DNA of 35,143 nucleotides from Gammaproteobacteria bacterium (GTDB lineage: Bacteria > Pseudomonadota > Gammaproteobacteria > Steroidobacterales > Steroidobacteraceae), in contig PLET01000048.1 of NCBI GenBank assembly GCA_003137095.1, positions 1 to 35,143 on the forward strand. The letters are read 5' to 3'. The notes below the pieces were generated by a model. The model ran no database searches, was not told the origin of the DNA, and worked only from the letters and a program-made list of their open reading frames with translations. Positions within the stretch are counted from its first letter, which is position 1. The number at the start of each line of letters is the position of its first letter. The position numbers were made by a program, and so were the translations under genes. Positions 19,104 to 27,794 of this stretch are shown here, one piece after another.

Positions 19104-21566
19104 ATGGGCGCATTCGCATCTCAAGGGGCTGCTTTGGTCACGGGCTTGGCGCTCGTGAGTGCCGTCTATCCCATGACGGCGATTTCAGCCGAGGCATCCG
19201 ATTCGACGTTGACGGAAATCGTGGTGACGGCGCAGCGTCGGGAAGAGAGCCTGCAAAAGACGTCGCTGGCGCTGCAGGTGGTGTCGGCCGCGGAACTGGC
19301 CGATGCCGGCGTGATCCAGGTACGCGACCTCGGTGCGGTGGTGCCGGGACTCATCATCAGCCAGGGCGGCGCCGCCACCCAGATCTACATCCGCGGCGTC
19401 GGCGATTTCGGCTCCACACCCATCACCAATCCGGCCGTGGCCTTCAATTTGGACGGCGTCTATGTGGCACGCACCCAGGCGGTCGAGGGCAGCCTGTTCG
19501 ACATTGCGCGGGTGGAGGTGTTGAAGGGACCGCAGGGCACCTTGTACGGCCGCAATGCCAGCGGCGGCGCCATCAACGTGATCACCAATGCGCCCTCGCT
19601 CAGCACCTTCGGCGGCTACGGCGAGGTCGAAGCGGGCAATTATGGCGAGGTGATGGTCGACGGCGCGCTCAATCTGCCCTTGAGCTCGCAATTTGCTCTG
19701 CGCGCCTCGATTCAAGACGTGAGCCGCCAGGGGTATTTGAGCGAGGGCGGCGACGATGACCATCATCAGAGCGGCCGTCTGCAGGCCCTTTGGAAGACCG
19801 ATGCACTCTCGGTGCTGGCCGGCGTCGATTACACCCATGTGGGCGGCGACGGCCCCGGCTACGTGGCATTGACACCCGCCGCGCGCAACAACGCCTCGCC
19901 CTGGACGCAGGCCTCCGACCCCATCGTCGAGCCGTATTTCTTCGCGGCCGCCGCCGCACAAGGCGCCTGTCTCCCGGGCGGCTTTTTCCCCACCGTGGTC
20001 AATCCGGGCAAATGCCCGGCGCTCGCGCCGTATCCGACGCCGCCGTTCCCGCCAGGCACGCTCGGTCCGTATACCTCCGTGTTCTCCTTTCCGGGCGCCG
20101 GCACGCACGCCGACAACACCTTCTGGAAGGTGCATGCCGACATCAGTGCGGACTTGGGCTTCGCCACCCTGACGCTGCTGCCGGCCTATCAATCGGCGGC
20201 GATGGCCTACAACGCCAGCCCGGCCGGCCTCGAGTACACGGATTCGCCGGATGATTCCAAGGCCGAGTCCCTGGAGGCGCGCCTGTCCAATTCCAGCGGC
20301 CCGGCCAGCTGGGTGGGGGGACTCTATTACTTTCACCAAACCCAGGATTCCTCGGAAATCATCGACGGCGGCCTGGTGCAGAACAACAATGCCGTGACCA
20401 ACCAGTCGACGCGCAGCGAGGCGGCCTTCGGCGAATTGACCTTCAGCGTTACGGACGAGACGCGCCTGATCGCCGGTGCGCGCTACACCTCGGACCGGCG
20501 CACCATCGACGGCTCGGTGTCAGCGTTGCCGCCGAGCGTGTCGTTCCTGCCGTCCAGTCCGGCGGGTATCGCCTGCTTCGGCGGACTGCCCAACCCCTGT
20601 CTGCTCGAGAACTATGCCGGCGACAAGACCTTCAGCAAGTTCACCTGGAAGGTCGGCATCGAACAGGACCTCACGCCGCAGAATCTGCTGTACGCCACCG
20701 TGAGCACCGGCTTCAAGGCCGGCGGTTTCGATCAGAGCGCCGGCTTCACGCCGGGCACCCACGCGGCGCTGTCGTATGACCCGGAGAACCTCACTGCGTT
20801 CGAACTGGGTTCGCGCAACCGGTTCCTGGACAACCGCCTGCAGTTCAATGCCGAGGCCTTCTACTGGAAATACAAGGACCATCAGGAGCCGCGCCTCACC
20901 GAGGATGGCCTGGGCGTGCTGTCCTTCGACTACCAGAACGCGGGCGATGCCACGCTCTACGGGCTGGACCTCGACCTGGTCGCCAAGGCGAGCGATGCGG
21001 ACACCGTGCGTGCCACGGTCGAATACCTGCACTCGGTGTACGACACCTTCGCCTACGACGTGCCGGCCAATACCACCGGTGCGCCCTTCGCGCGCGGCGC
21101 CGGCAACGGTTTCACGAGCCTGGATCCCACCTCGCCGAACGCGATCAGCACCACCTGCGCCGTCACGACCATCACGTCGGGTGCGCTGGCGGGCGGCGAG
21201 CACGTGAATTGCGCCGGCAATCCGCTCACGCATGCGCCGCGCTGGTCGGGCTCGGCGGGCTATGAACACCGCTTCGGCCTGCCGGACGACTTCGGCCTCA
21301 CCGCCGCCGTCAATGCCCAGTTCGCCTCGAGCCGGTATCTCGCCACGGATTTCCTGCCCTCGGAACTCGCGCCGAGTTACATTTCGGAGGACGCCTTCCT
21401 CACGCTGGCGCCGCGCAGCAATTCTTGGTCGCTGCAGGCGTTCTGCCGCAATCTGTCGAACCGCGCGATCTACACCGGCGCCTACGAGGGACCACTGGCC
21501 GGCTATATCGCGGCGAACATCGCGCCGCCGCGCACCTATGGCGCGCGCTTCAGGGTGAATTTCTAG
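19104..21566 (+). CDS. TonB-dependent outer-membrane receptor
   Basis: This 820-residue protein is a ligand-gated outer-membrane beta barrel energised by TonB. An N-terminal signal peptide runs to about residue 29 (AISA-EA). It is followed by a TonB box (EIVVTAQRREESLQ) and a plug domain with IYIRGVGDFGS, RVEVLKGPQGTLYGRNASGGAINVIT. The barrel ends in aromatic-terminated ARFRVNF, the usual assembly signal. This subtype is common in sphingomonads and related degraders and usually imports organic compounds or iron chelates. Its place between a Rieske oxygenase and a hydrolase suggests uptake of the cluster's substrate. The 3' end overlaps the convergent hydrolase gene by 17 bases. Confidence 0.93.
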   Translation: MGAFASQGAALVTGLALVSAVYPMTAISAEASDSTLTEIVVTAQRREESLQKTSLALQVVSAAELADAGVIQVRDLGAVVPGLIISQGGAATQIYIRGVGDFGSTPITNPAVAFNLDGVYVARTQAVEGSLFDIARVEVLKGPQGTLYGRNASGGAINVITNAPSLSTFGGYGEVEAGNYGEVMVDGALNLPLSSQFALRASIQDVSRQGYLSEGGDDDHHQSGRLQALWKTDALSVLAGVDYTHVGGDGPGYVALTPAARNNASPWTQASDPIVEPYFFAAAAAQGACLPGGFFPTVVNPGKCPALAPYPTPPFPPGTLGPYTSVFSFPGAGTHADNTFWKVHADISADLGFATLTLLPAYQSAAMAYNASPAGLEYTDSPDDSKAESLEARLSNSSGPASWVGGLYYFHQTQDSSEIIDGGLVQNNNAVTNQSTRSEAAFGELTFSVTDETRLIAGARYTSDRRTIDGSVSALPPSVSFLPSSPAGIACFGGLPNPCLLENYAGDKTFSKFTWKVGIEQDLTPQNLLYATVSTGFKAGGFDQSAGFTPGTHAALSYDPENLTAFELGSRNRFLDNRLQFNAEAFYWKYKDHQEPRLTEDGLGVLSFDYQNAGDATLYGLDLDLVAKASDADTVRATVEYLHSVYDTFAYDVPANTTGAPFARGAGNGFTSLDPTSPNAISTTCAVTTITSGALAGGEHVNCAGNPLTHAPRWSGSAGYEHRFGLPDDFGLTAAVNAQFASSRYLATDFLPSELAPSYISEDAFLTLAPRSNSWSLQAFCRNLSNRAIYTGAYEGPLAGYIAANIAPPRTYGARFRVNF

Positions 21567-23358
21567 GAGGCCGCAGCGACAGCTCGAGCACCGAGGGTTG
21601 TTCGGCGCCGAACAGCAGGGTATTGCGCGAGCGATAGGGCACCGGGTCCCAGTGGAACATGTCGAAGCCCTCGCCCGCGGCCGTCGACAGCAGTTCCGGG
21701 CGCGAGCCGATCTCGAGTTCGAGGCGATGTCCCGCGCGAAACAGGTTGGCAATGGGATTCAGGCTGAAGCGCACGTCGGCGGGCTCGCCGGGCACGAGCT
21801 GACGGGCCGCAACACTGCGGTGATCGTGCACGATCTCGGTGGGGTTGGAGCGCGCGAAATCGATCGTGCGGTGTGAGGCCAGCAGCCAGCCGAAGGACAG
21901 CTTGGTGCGCGCCCCGTCCGGTCCGATGTCGCTCAAGCGCACGATGAAATAGGTGTCGATGGCGGTGGCGGTAAAGTGCAGCTGCAGGGTCACGGGCCCG
22001 ACCATGCGCACGTCCGTCTCGAAGGGCGGCGTCGCAAAGCGCAGCACCTGCGCCTCGAGACCATCGACCTCGGGAATCTTGAAGCTGGTGGAAGGCATGG
22101 CGAGATAGGACTGCGAGGCCGGCGGCGGCGGTGTGCTCGACAGCAACTGCGGGCCGCGCGCCTCAGCCGCCCCCCGGGCGAGATGCAGCCTGAGCGGCAC
22201 CGCGTCCGGCATCGGCCAGTCCTCGGCCGCTTCCCAGCGCTCCGCGCCGCGCAGCCAGTAGCGCACCCGCGGCAGCCGCGAGTAGCCGTTGTCGATGCCC
22301 TTCAGGCGCCAGTCGTACCAGGCCACCAGTTCGCGCTGGTAGTTCGACCAGGGGAAGGTGTATTCAGGCGGCCCGATGAACAGGCATTTCTCGCCCTTCA
22401 GGCGGTGCCATAACTCGAAGGCACCGAAGAAGTGCAGATCCTGGGCGCCGAAGTCGGTGGCGATGCACACCGGAATGTCGATGGCCTCCAGGCTCGAGCA
22501 CGCCGACTTTCGCCGCCAGTAGTCATCGTCATCGAAGGTGTGGTCGAACAGGCGGCTGACGTACCCGCGCAGCGCCGCCTCCGGCGGCGGGTGCTTGCGC
22601 AGGAAGCCGCGCACCATGCGCTCCGTCTTCGCCGGATCGCTCATCTGCATGGCGAAGCGCGGGCGGTTCAGCGCATGGCTGAGCAGATGGCGCAGGCCGG
22701 CGGGGATCCTCGGCGGCACCACCTTCTCGAAGGCCGCGAACAGCTCGATGATGCCGCTGAAGGCGGCGCCACCCTTGAAGAAGCCATGGCGGTAGATGTC
22801 GGTCATCGCCTTGTAGGGAAAGATCGCCTTGAGGGCCGGCGGACGGGTGGCCGCCACCAACAGCTGCGCGATGGCGAAGTACGACATGCCGGTCATGCCC
22901 ACGCTGCCGTTGCACCAGGGCTGGGCCGCGGCCCATTGGATCGCCGCATGGCAATCCGCGCGCTCCTCGTCGCTCGACATTTCCGCGGGCGCCACGCCGC
23001 CCGAACGGCCGGTGCCGCGCGGCTGCACGCGCAGCACCGCATAGCCGCAGCGGATCACAAAGGGGCACACTCCCGACTCGTCGATGAAGGGTCCGCCGCC
23101 GAGGCGCTCGGTGTCCTTCACGTAGACGGCCCAGCCGATCAGCACCGGCACGGGACCCAAGGCCGCCGGCCGGAACAGATCGGCGATGAGCTCCACGCCA
23201 TCGGGCAGGGGAATGCGTACGTCCTCATCGAACAGGATGCCCTGCGTGAGTTCCCGGCCGCCGGCGTCCGGTGTCCAGCCCGCGAGCTGCGTGCCGCGCA
23301 GCTCGAGCTTCGGCACGATGCGCATCGGCCGGGTCGACAGGGAGCGCGGCGGCCTCAT
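21550..23358 (-). CDS. CocE/NonD family hydrolase (X-Pro dipeptidyl-peptidase S15-like)
   Basis: This 602-residue alpha/beta hydrolase has the CocE layout. The N-terminal catalytic domain carries DGVELIADLFRP, VQPRGTGRSGG and the nucleophile Ser159 in GMTGMSYFA, with candidate acid Asp302. A cap domain follows, then a C-terminal jelly-roll domain (VGPVTLQLHFTATAIDTYFIVRLSDIGPDG...; GHRLELEIGS). Family members hydrolyse esters and amides such as cocaine. The usual GPWxH catalytic histidine is not evident: the aligned stretch reads GPPEY with Tyr333. The start at 23358 is a choice; ATG 23325 is also possible and neither has a clear ribosome-binding site. It follows gntR by 25 bases on the same strand. 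Confidence 0.88.
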   Translation of the reverse strand: MRPPRSLSTRPMRIVPKLELRGTQLAGWTPDAGGRELTQGILFDEDVRIPLPDGVELIADLFRPAALGPVPVLIGWAVYVKDTERLGGGPFIDESGVCPFVIRCGYAVLRVQPRGTGRSGGVAPAEMSSDEERADCHAAIQWAAAQPWCNGSVGMTGMSYFAIAQLLVAATRPPALKAIFPYKAMTDIYRHGFFKGGAAFSGIIELFAAFEKVVPPRIPAGLRHLLSHALNRPRFAMQMSDPAKTERMVRGFLRKHPPPEAALRGYVSRLFDHTFDDDDYWRRKSACSSLEAIDIPVCIATDFGAQDLHFFGAFELWHRLKGEKCLFIGPPEYTFPWSNYQRELVAWYDWRLKGIDNGYSRLPRVRYWLRGAERWEAAEDWPMPDAVPLRLHLARGAAEARGPQLLSSTPPPPASQSYLAMPSTSFKIPEVDGLEAQVLRFATPPFETDVRMVGPVTLQLHFTATAIDTYFIVRLSDIGPDGARTKLSFGWLLASHRTIDFARSNPTEIVHDHRSVAARQLVPGEPADVRFSLNPIANLFRAGHRLELEIGSRPELLSTAAGEGFDMFHWDPVPYRSRNTLLFGAEQPSVLELSLRPPRNSP

Positions 23359-23383
23359 GGACTGGCCGGCACGCCGCCGACTA

Positions 23384-24112
23384 TCAACGCCGGCTCGATT
23401 CGTCCGCCGGCGCCAGGCCGCTGTCGGCGGCGTCGGCATCGAGCAGCCTGCGGGTGGTTTCCCGAAAGTGCCTGCTCAGCAGGTCGCAGGCGAGCGGCGC
23501 ATCGCGCGCGATCGCCGCCTTCATGATGGCTTCGTGCTCGTTCAGCGGATTGCGGGTGTTGGCCGGTCGCGAATAGGTGGCGAGCAACCGGTAGCGGTCG
23601 GATTGTTGGTACATCAGGGCGCAGAAATACTTCAGCCAGTCCGAGCGGCAGGCCGCGGTCAGCGAGCGATGAAACTCGGCGTGACAGGTGCTCCACACCT
23701 GCGCTTCGGGCGAATCCGGACGGGTGGCTTCGGTGCAACGCGAGAGGCGGTGATAGGCGCCCAATACATCCGATTCCCAGGCGACGTCGCCGTATTCGAT
23801 GGAGCGAGTCAGGGCCAGGCATTCGATGCCGATGCGCGCCTCGGTCAGATCGATGAGACCGCTGCGCGACACCGGACTCACGCGAAAGCCGCGCTGATCT
23901 TCGGCCACTACCAGGGCGTCGGTGACCAGGCGCGACAGCGCCTCGCGCAGCGAGCTCGCGGCCAGTCCATAGCGCTTGGCGAGGGCCTGCACCCGCAGCT
24001 TTTCGTTCGGCCGCAGCTTGCCGGTGACGATGTCGGTACGCAGCTTGTCGATGGCGATCGAGGTTTGGGTGCGGGCGCCGCTGCCGCGGGAGCTGGTGTC
24101 GGCCATGATCAT
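23384..24112 (-). CDS. GntR-family (FadR/FCD subgroup) transcriptional regulator
   Basis: This 242-residue regulator has an N-terminal winged helix-turn-helix (DKLRTDIVTGKLRPNEKLRVQALAKRYGLAASSLREALSRLVTDALVVAEDQRGFRVSPVS). A helical FCD effector domain follows, with metal-site-like residues in HAEFHRSLTAAC and NEHEAIMKAA. FCD regulators commonly sense organic acids or other catabolic intermediates. The gene is divergent from the FAD hydroxylase and upstream of the CocE-like gene. A perfect palindrome lies in the 97-base divergent gap. Start at 24112; an in-frame ATG at 24106 is an alternative. Confidence 0.92.
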   Translation of the reverse strand: MIMADTSSRGSGARTQTSIAIDKLRTDIVTGKLRPNEKLRVQALAKRYGLAASSLREALSRLVTDALVVAEDQRGFRVSPVSRSGLIDLTEARIGIECLALTRSIEYGDVAWESDVLGAYHRLSRCTEATRPDSPEAQVWSTCHAEFHRSLTAACRSDWLKYFCALMYQQSDRYRLLATYSRPANTRNPLNEHEAIMKAAIARDAPLACDLLSRHFRETTRRLLDADAADSGLAPADESSRR

Positions 24113-24152
24113 TGGGGAAAGTGTACCCGATTCACGAAAAAAACATAGATCG

Positions 24153-24172
24153 ATATTTTATTGGTAAAATAT
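24153..24172. promoter_or_regulatory. Perfect inverted repeat, candidate GntR operator
   Basis: ATATTTTA (24153-24160), spacer TTGG and TAAAATAT (24165-24172) form an exact 8-base inverted repeat in the divergent gntR/FAD-hydroxylase control region. It overlaps the motif TTATTGGTAAA, nearly repeated upstream of the TonB receptor, and is followed by GAATAACG (24175-24182), which shares AATAACG with two other control regions of the cluster. No clean promoter boxes can be assigned to either gene. Autoregulation by GntR is a positional inference. Confidence 0.65.
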
Positions 24173-24209
24173 GCGAATAACGTAATTTGTATCCTGCGGG
24201 AGTACCAGC

Positions 24210-25820
24210 ATGCCGGACATTGCCGATTTTGCCATCGTCGGTTACGGACCGGTGGGGCAATCTCTTGCCATCGCCCTCGCCCAGCGCGGGCATCGGGTGC
24301 TGGTGCTGGAGCGGGCGACGGGCCTGCATCCGCTGCCCAGAGCGGTGGGTTTCGACCACGAAACCGCCCGAATCCTGCAATCGCTCGGACTCGCCGAGGC
24401 GCTGCCCGGCTTTACCGCGCCCTGCGAGCGCTACGAGTGGCGCAATGCCACCGGCCAGGTCCTCAAGGCCTTCAGCGGATTGGATCAGATGGGTATTTCC
24501 GGATGGCCGGACAAGCTCACCTTCTGCCAGCCCGAGATGGAACAGGCATTGGACGCGCGGCTGCGCCGCTTTGGTGCGCAGGTCGAGGTGCTGCAAGGCT
24601 GGGAGGTGGTGTCGGCGACGCAAAGCAGCGAACAAGTGACCCTGCGTGCGCAGCCGGTGGCATCGAATTCGACCGCCGCGCCGGCCGCCGCGCCGACCGT
24701 GGCGTCCGCGGCGGTGGCGCGCGAGTTCGGCGCGCGCTATGTCGTCGGCTGCGACGGCGCCAGCAGTTTCATGCGACGCGCCATGGGCACGAGCTATGAG
24801 GAGCTGGGGTTTTCCGCCGATTGGCTGGTCATCGACATCAAGCCCAAGGACCCGATGCGCTGGAACACCGACCTCTTCCAGGTCTGCGATCCGAAGCGGC
24901 CGACGACGCTCGTGTGCAGCGGCCCGGGCCGCCGGCGCCTGGAGTTCATGCTCATGCCCGGCGAAACCAAGCAGGCCATGAACACCCCGGCAGTCGTCTG
25001 GGACCTGCTGCGGCGCTGGGACTGGAGCCCCGATAACGCCATTCTCGAGCGCCACGCCGTCTACACCTTCGGCGCCGGGATCGCACGCAGCTGGCGTGCG
25101 GGACGCCTGCTGTTGGCGGGCGATGCCGCCCACCTGACGCCGCCCTTTGCCGGGCAGGGATTGTGCGCGGGGCTGCGCGACGTCGCGGCGCTCGAATGGC
25201 GGCTGCATCACGTGCTGAAGGGCGATGCACACGATGTACTGCTCGACAGCTATGCGACGGAGCGTGCGCCCCACGCGCGCGTGTTCACCGAATTCTCGGT
25301 GATGCTGGGCGGCGTGATCTGCGTGCTCGATGAGGCGGCCGCGGCCGGCCGCGACGCCCACATGCTCGGGCCGGGCAAGGACGCCGAGGACCGCTATCCC
25401 GAGCCGCCGCTGACGCCGAGTCCGGTGCTGCACGCCGCGGATCCGCACGCCGGGACCCTGTCGCTGCAGGCGCGGGTGCGCTCGGCCGGACGCAGCGGCC
25501 GCTTCGACGATGTGGTGGGCCGCGGTTTCGTGCTGCTCGGGCTCGATCACGATCCGCGAACGCTGCTCACCCCCGGGGAGCGCGGCTTTCTCGAGCGCCT
25601 CGGTGCACTGGTCGCCGGCATCGGTGCCGGCACGGCCATCGAGGATGTCGACGGCGACTACCGCCGCTGGTTCGGCCGGCTCGGCTGCCGGGCGGTGCTG
25701 GTCCGGCCTGACTTCTACCTTTTCGGCGCGGGCGAGGCCGCAGACCTGGTGCAGGCGCTCAAGGCCAGTCCCGTGTGGAGCGCGGCGCTGACCCAGCCGG
25801 ATCAGCGGCGCTCGGCCTGA
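24210..25820 (+). CDS. FAD-dependent aromatic hydroxylase, MhpA-like
   Basis: This 536-residue group A flavoprotein monooxygenase resembles 3-(3-hydroxyphenyl)propionate hydroxylase. It shows the FAD-binding GYGPVG at residues 11-16, the CDGASSFMRR motif (181-190), FEFM-like LEFMLMPGET, and GDAAHLTPPFAGQG (304-317), which binds the FAD ribityl and phosphate groups. A C-terminal thioredoxin-like domain ends VLVRPDFYLFGAG. These enzymes use NAD(P)H and O2 to add a hydroxyl group ortho to a phenol. An Ala/Pro/Ser-rich insertion occupies residues 148-172. No extradiol ring-cleavage gene is next to it, unlike mhp operons, so the substrate is uncertain. The acyl-CoA dehydrogenase gene follows closely. 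Confidence 0.87.
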   Translation: MPDIADFAIVGYGPVGQSLAIALAQRGHRVLVLERATGLHPLPRAVGFDHETARILQSLGLAEALPGFTAPCERYEWRNATGQVLKAFSGLDQMGISGWPDKLTFCQPEMEQALDARLRRFGAQVEVLQGWEVVSATQSSEQVTLRAQPVASNSTAAPAAAPTVASAAVAREFGARYVVGCDGASSFMRRAMGTSYEELGFSADWLVIDIKPKDPMRWNTDLFQVCDPKRPTTLVCSGPGRRRLEFMLMPGETKQAMNTPAVVWDLLRRWDWSPDNAILERHAVYTFGAGIARSWRAGRLLLAGDAAHLTPPFAGQGLCAGLRDVAALEWRLHHVLKGDAHDVLLDSYATERAPHARVFTEFSVMLGGVICVLDEAAAAGRDAHMLGPGKDAEDRYPEPPLTPSPVLHAADPHAGTLSLQARVRSAGRSGRFDDVVGRGFVLLGLDHDPRTLLTPGERGFLERLGALVAGIGAGTAIEDVDGDYRRWFGRLGCRAVLVRPDFYLFGAGEAADLVQALKASPVWSAALTQPDQRRSA

Positions 25821-25868
25821 CGGCATGGCGGGCGGCCCGGTGGCGCTGGCGGAGTGCGAGATCGCGTG

Positions 25869-27647
25869 ATGTGGGGCTACGTTGCGCCGCTACGCGACAT
25901 GCAATTCGTGCTCGATGAGTGGCTCGAGGCCGGTAAGGACTGGGCGCAGATCCCGGCTTTCGCCGAGCTGGGCGCCGACACGGTGCAGCAGATCCTCGCG
26001 GCGGCCGCAGATTTCGCGGCGCATACCTTGCAGCCGATCAACCTGCCGGCGGACCGGTCCGGGTGCCGCTGGGAGGCCGGTGATGTGCGCACGCCGCAAG
26101 GGTTCGTGCAGGCCTACCGCCAATTCCGCGAGGCGGGCTGGCCGGCGCTCGCCTGCGATCCCGAGTACGGCGGCCAGGGTTTGCCGCTGCTGTTGAATGC
26201 CGCGCTCTACGAGATGCTCATGGCGGCAAACCATGCGTGGTCCATGTACCCGGGCATCGTCCACGGCGCCTACGATTGCCTGCGTACGCACGCGTCGCGG
26301 GAGATCAGGTCGCGGTACCTGCCGAAGATCGTGAGCGGCGAGTGGCTGTGCACCATGTGCCTGACCGAACCGCAGGCGGGATCCGACGTCGGTCTGGTGC
26401 GCACCCGCGCCGAGCCGCGCGCGGACGGCACCTACTCCATCAGCGGCACCAAGATCTTCATCTCCGGCGGGGAACACGATCTGACCGACAACATCCTGCA
26501 TCTGGTGCTCGCGCGACTGCCCGATGCCCCGGCCGGCACCCGCGGCATCTCGTTGTTCCTGGTGCCAAAGCGCCTGCCCACGGCGGGATCGCCGGCGAAT
26601 GCGCTGCGCTGCGAGGGTATCGAGAAGAAAATGGGCATCAAGGGCAGCGCCACCTGCGTCATGAACTTCGGCGGCGCCCAGGGCTGGTTGATCGGCGAGC
26701 CGCATCGCGGCCTCGCGGCCATGTTCGTCATGATGAATGCGGCAAGGCTGCACGTCGGATTGCAGGGATTGGGGCATGCGGAGATGGCCTACCAGAACGC
26801 CCGGCGCCATGCCGCCGAACGCCGGCAGATGCGCTCCCCGGAGAGGCCCGCGGACGCAGGTGAGGCGCATCCCGGCGGCGCCGATCCCATCGATTTTCAT
26901 CCGGCGATGCGCAGGACACTGATGACGCTGCGCGCGCTGGTCGAGGGCGAAAGGGCCTTGGGCTATTGGAGCGCGCACCTGCTCGACCTCGCAGAGCATG
27001 ACCCCGATGAGTCGCGGCGCGCCGCCGCGCAGGATCTGTTGTCGCTGCTCACGCCGGTGATCAAGAGCTTTTTCACGGAAAACGGCTTCAATCTGTCGAG
27101 CGCCGCGCTGCAGGTGTTCGGCGGCTATGGATACATCCAGGACTACGGCATCGAACAATCGGTGCGCGACAGCCGCATCGCGATGATTTACGAGGGCAGC
27201 AATGAAATCCAGGGGGTGGATTTCCTGGTGCGCAAGGTGATCGGCGACGGCGGCCGGAAATTCAAACTGCTGCTGCAATGGATCGCGGATGAAGCGGCCG
27301 CCTGCCGGGCCGTTCCCGCCCTCGAGCAGTTTGGCGCCGAGTTGGACGCGCTCACCGGCCGCTGGCAGAAGGTCACGGGCGAGATCATCGCGGAGGCCGG
27401 CACGGCGCCCGCGGCCGCGTATGGGATTGCGGGTGATCACCTGCGGGTGGCCGGCTTGTGCCTGTTGGGGGCGTGTTGGGCCCGCACAGCGCGCGTCTCG
27501 ATGGCGCGGTCGCAGGAGCCCTTCTACCGCGGCAAGTTGGATGCTGCGCGCTTTTATTTCGACTGCCTCTTGCCCGAGGCCGGGTGGCGGCTCGATCTGA
27601 TCGGCAGACGGCACCTGCCGCTGCCGTGGGTGAGGCCGACGGAGTGA
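25869..27647 (+). CDS. Acyl-CoA dehydrogenase with extended C-terminal domain
   Basis: This 592-residue flavoprotein dehydrogenates an acyl-CoA at the alpha-beta position. It belongs to the long subgroup that includes DmdC, seen from the N-terminal YVAPLRDMQFVLDEWLEA, TEPQAGSDVG, GTKIFISGGEHDLTDNI, and YEGSNEIQGVDFLVRKV, with Glu442 as the likely catalytic base. The C-terminal extra domain (about 130 residues) is present. The ATG at 25869 aligns with family starts; an in-frame GTG at 25854 would add five residues. It lies 48 bases after the FAD hydroxylase, so both are probably one operon. Its role would be beta-oxidation-like shortening of a side chain; the actual substrate is unknown. Confidence 0.9.
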   Translation: MWGYVAPLRDMQFVLDEWLEAGKDWAQIPAFAELGADTVQQILAAAADFAAHTLQPINLPADRSGCRWEAGDVRTPQGFVQAYRQFREAGWPALACDPEYGGQGLPLLLNAALYEMLMAANHAWSMYPGIVHGAYDCLRTHASREIRSRYLPKIVSGEWLCTMCLTEPQAGSDVGLVRTRAEPRADGTYSISGTKIFISGGEHDLTDNILHLVLARLPDAPAGTRGISLFLVPKRLPTAGSPANALRCEGIEKKMGIKGSATCVMNFGGAQGWLIGEPHRGLAAMFVMMNAARLHVGLQGLGHAEMAYQNARRHAAERRQMRSPERPADAGEAHPGGADPIDFHPAMRRTLMTLRALVEGERALGYWSAHLLDLAEHDPDESRRAAAQDLLSLLTPVIKSFFTENGFNLSSAALQVFGGYGYIQDYGIEQSVRDSRIAMIYEGSNEIQGVDFLVRKVIGDGGRKFKLLLQWIADEAAACRAVPALEQFGAELDALTGRWQKVTGEIIAEAGTAPAAAYGIAGDHLRVAGLCLLGACWARTARVSMARSQEPFYRGKLDAARFYFDCLLPEAGWRLDLIGRRHLPLPWVRPTE

Positions 27648-27719
27648 GCACGTGGCGGCAGAAAACCCGGATTCCAATCAACGTGTCGGCGGCCATGATT
27701 TTTTACCCAGGGGGAAAGC

Positions 27720-27746
27720 ATGAATCCACATCTAAGCCGCTGTTGA
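27720..27746 (+). other. Possible eight-codon leader ORF with strong ribosome-binding site
   Basis: In the 147-base gap before the DoxX-like gene, AGGGGGAAAGC is followed by ATG and an eight-codon frame MNPHLSRC ending in TGA. The purine-rich site is stronger than those of many genes here. Nothing else in this gap is recognisable: no hairpin terminator or clear promoter was found. Translation of this mini-ORF is not shown; it could be chance. Confidence 0.3.
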
Positions 27747-27794
27747 AGCCCCCTGTATCGGTAAACTGACCGCCACCTCAATCGGAGCGACTGC

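Noticed and set aside
22432-23526. 364-codon + strand frame opposite the CocE-like gene
   Set aside because: Antisense shadow; Arg/Ala/His-rich and without family features, whereas the - strand product has CocE motifs.
25890-27677. 595-codon - strand frame opposite the acyl-CoA dehydrogenase
   Set aside because: Antisense shadow with biased composition; the + strand protein has clear motifs throughout.
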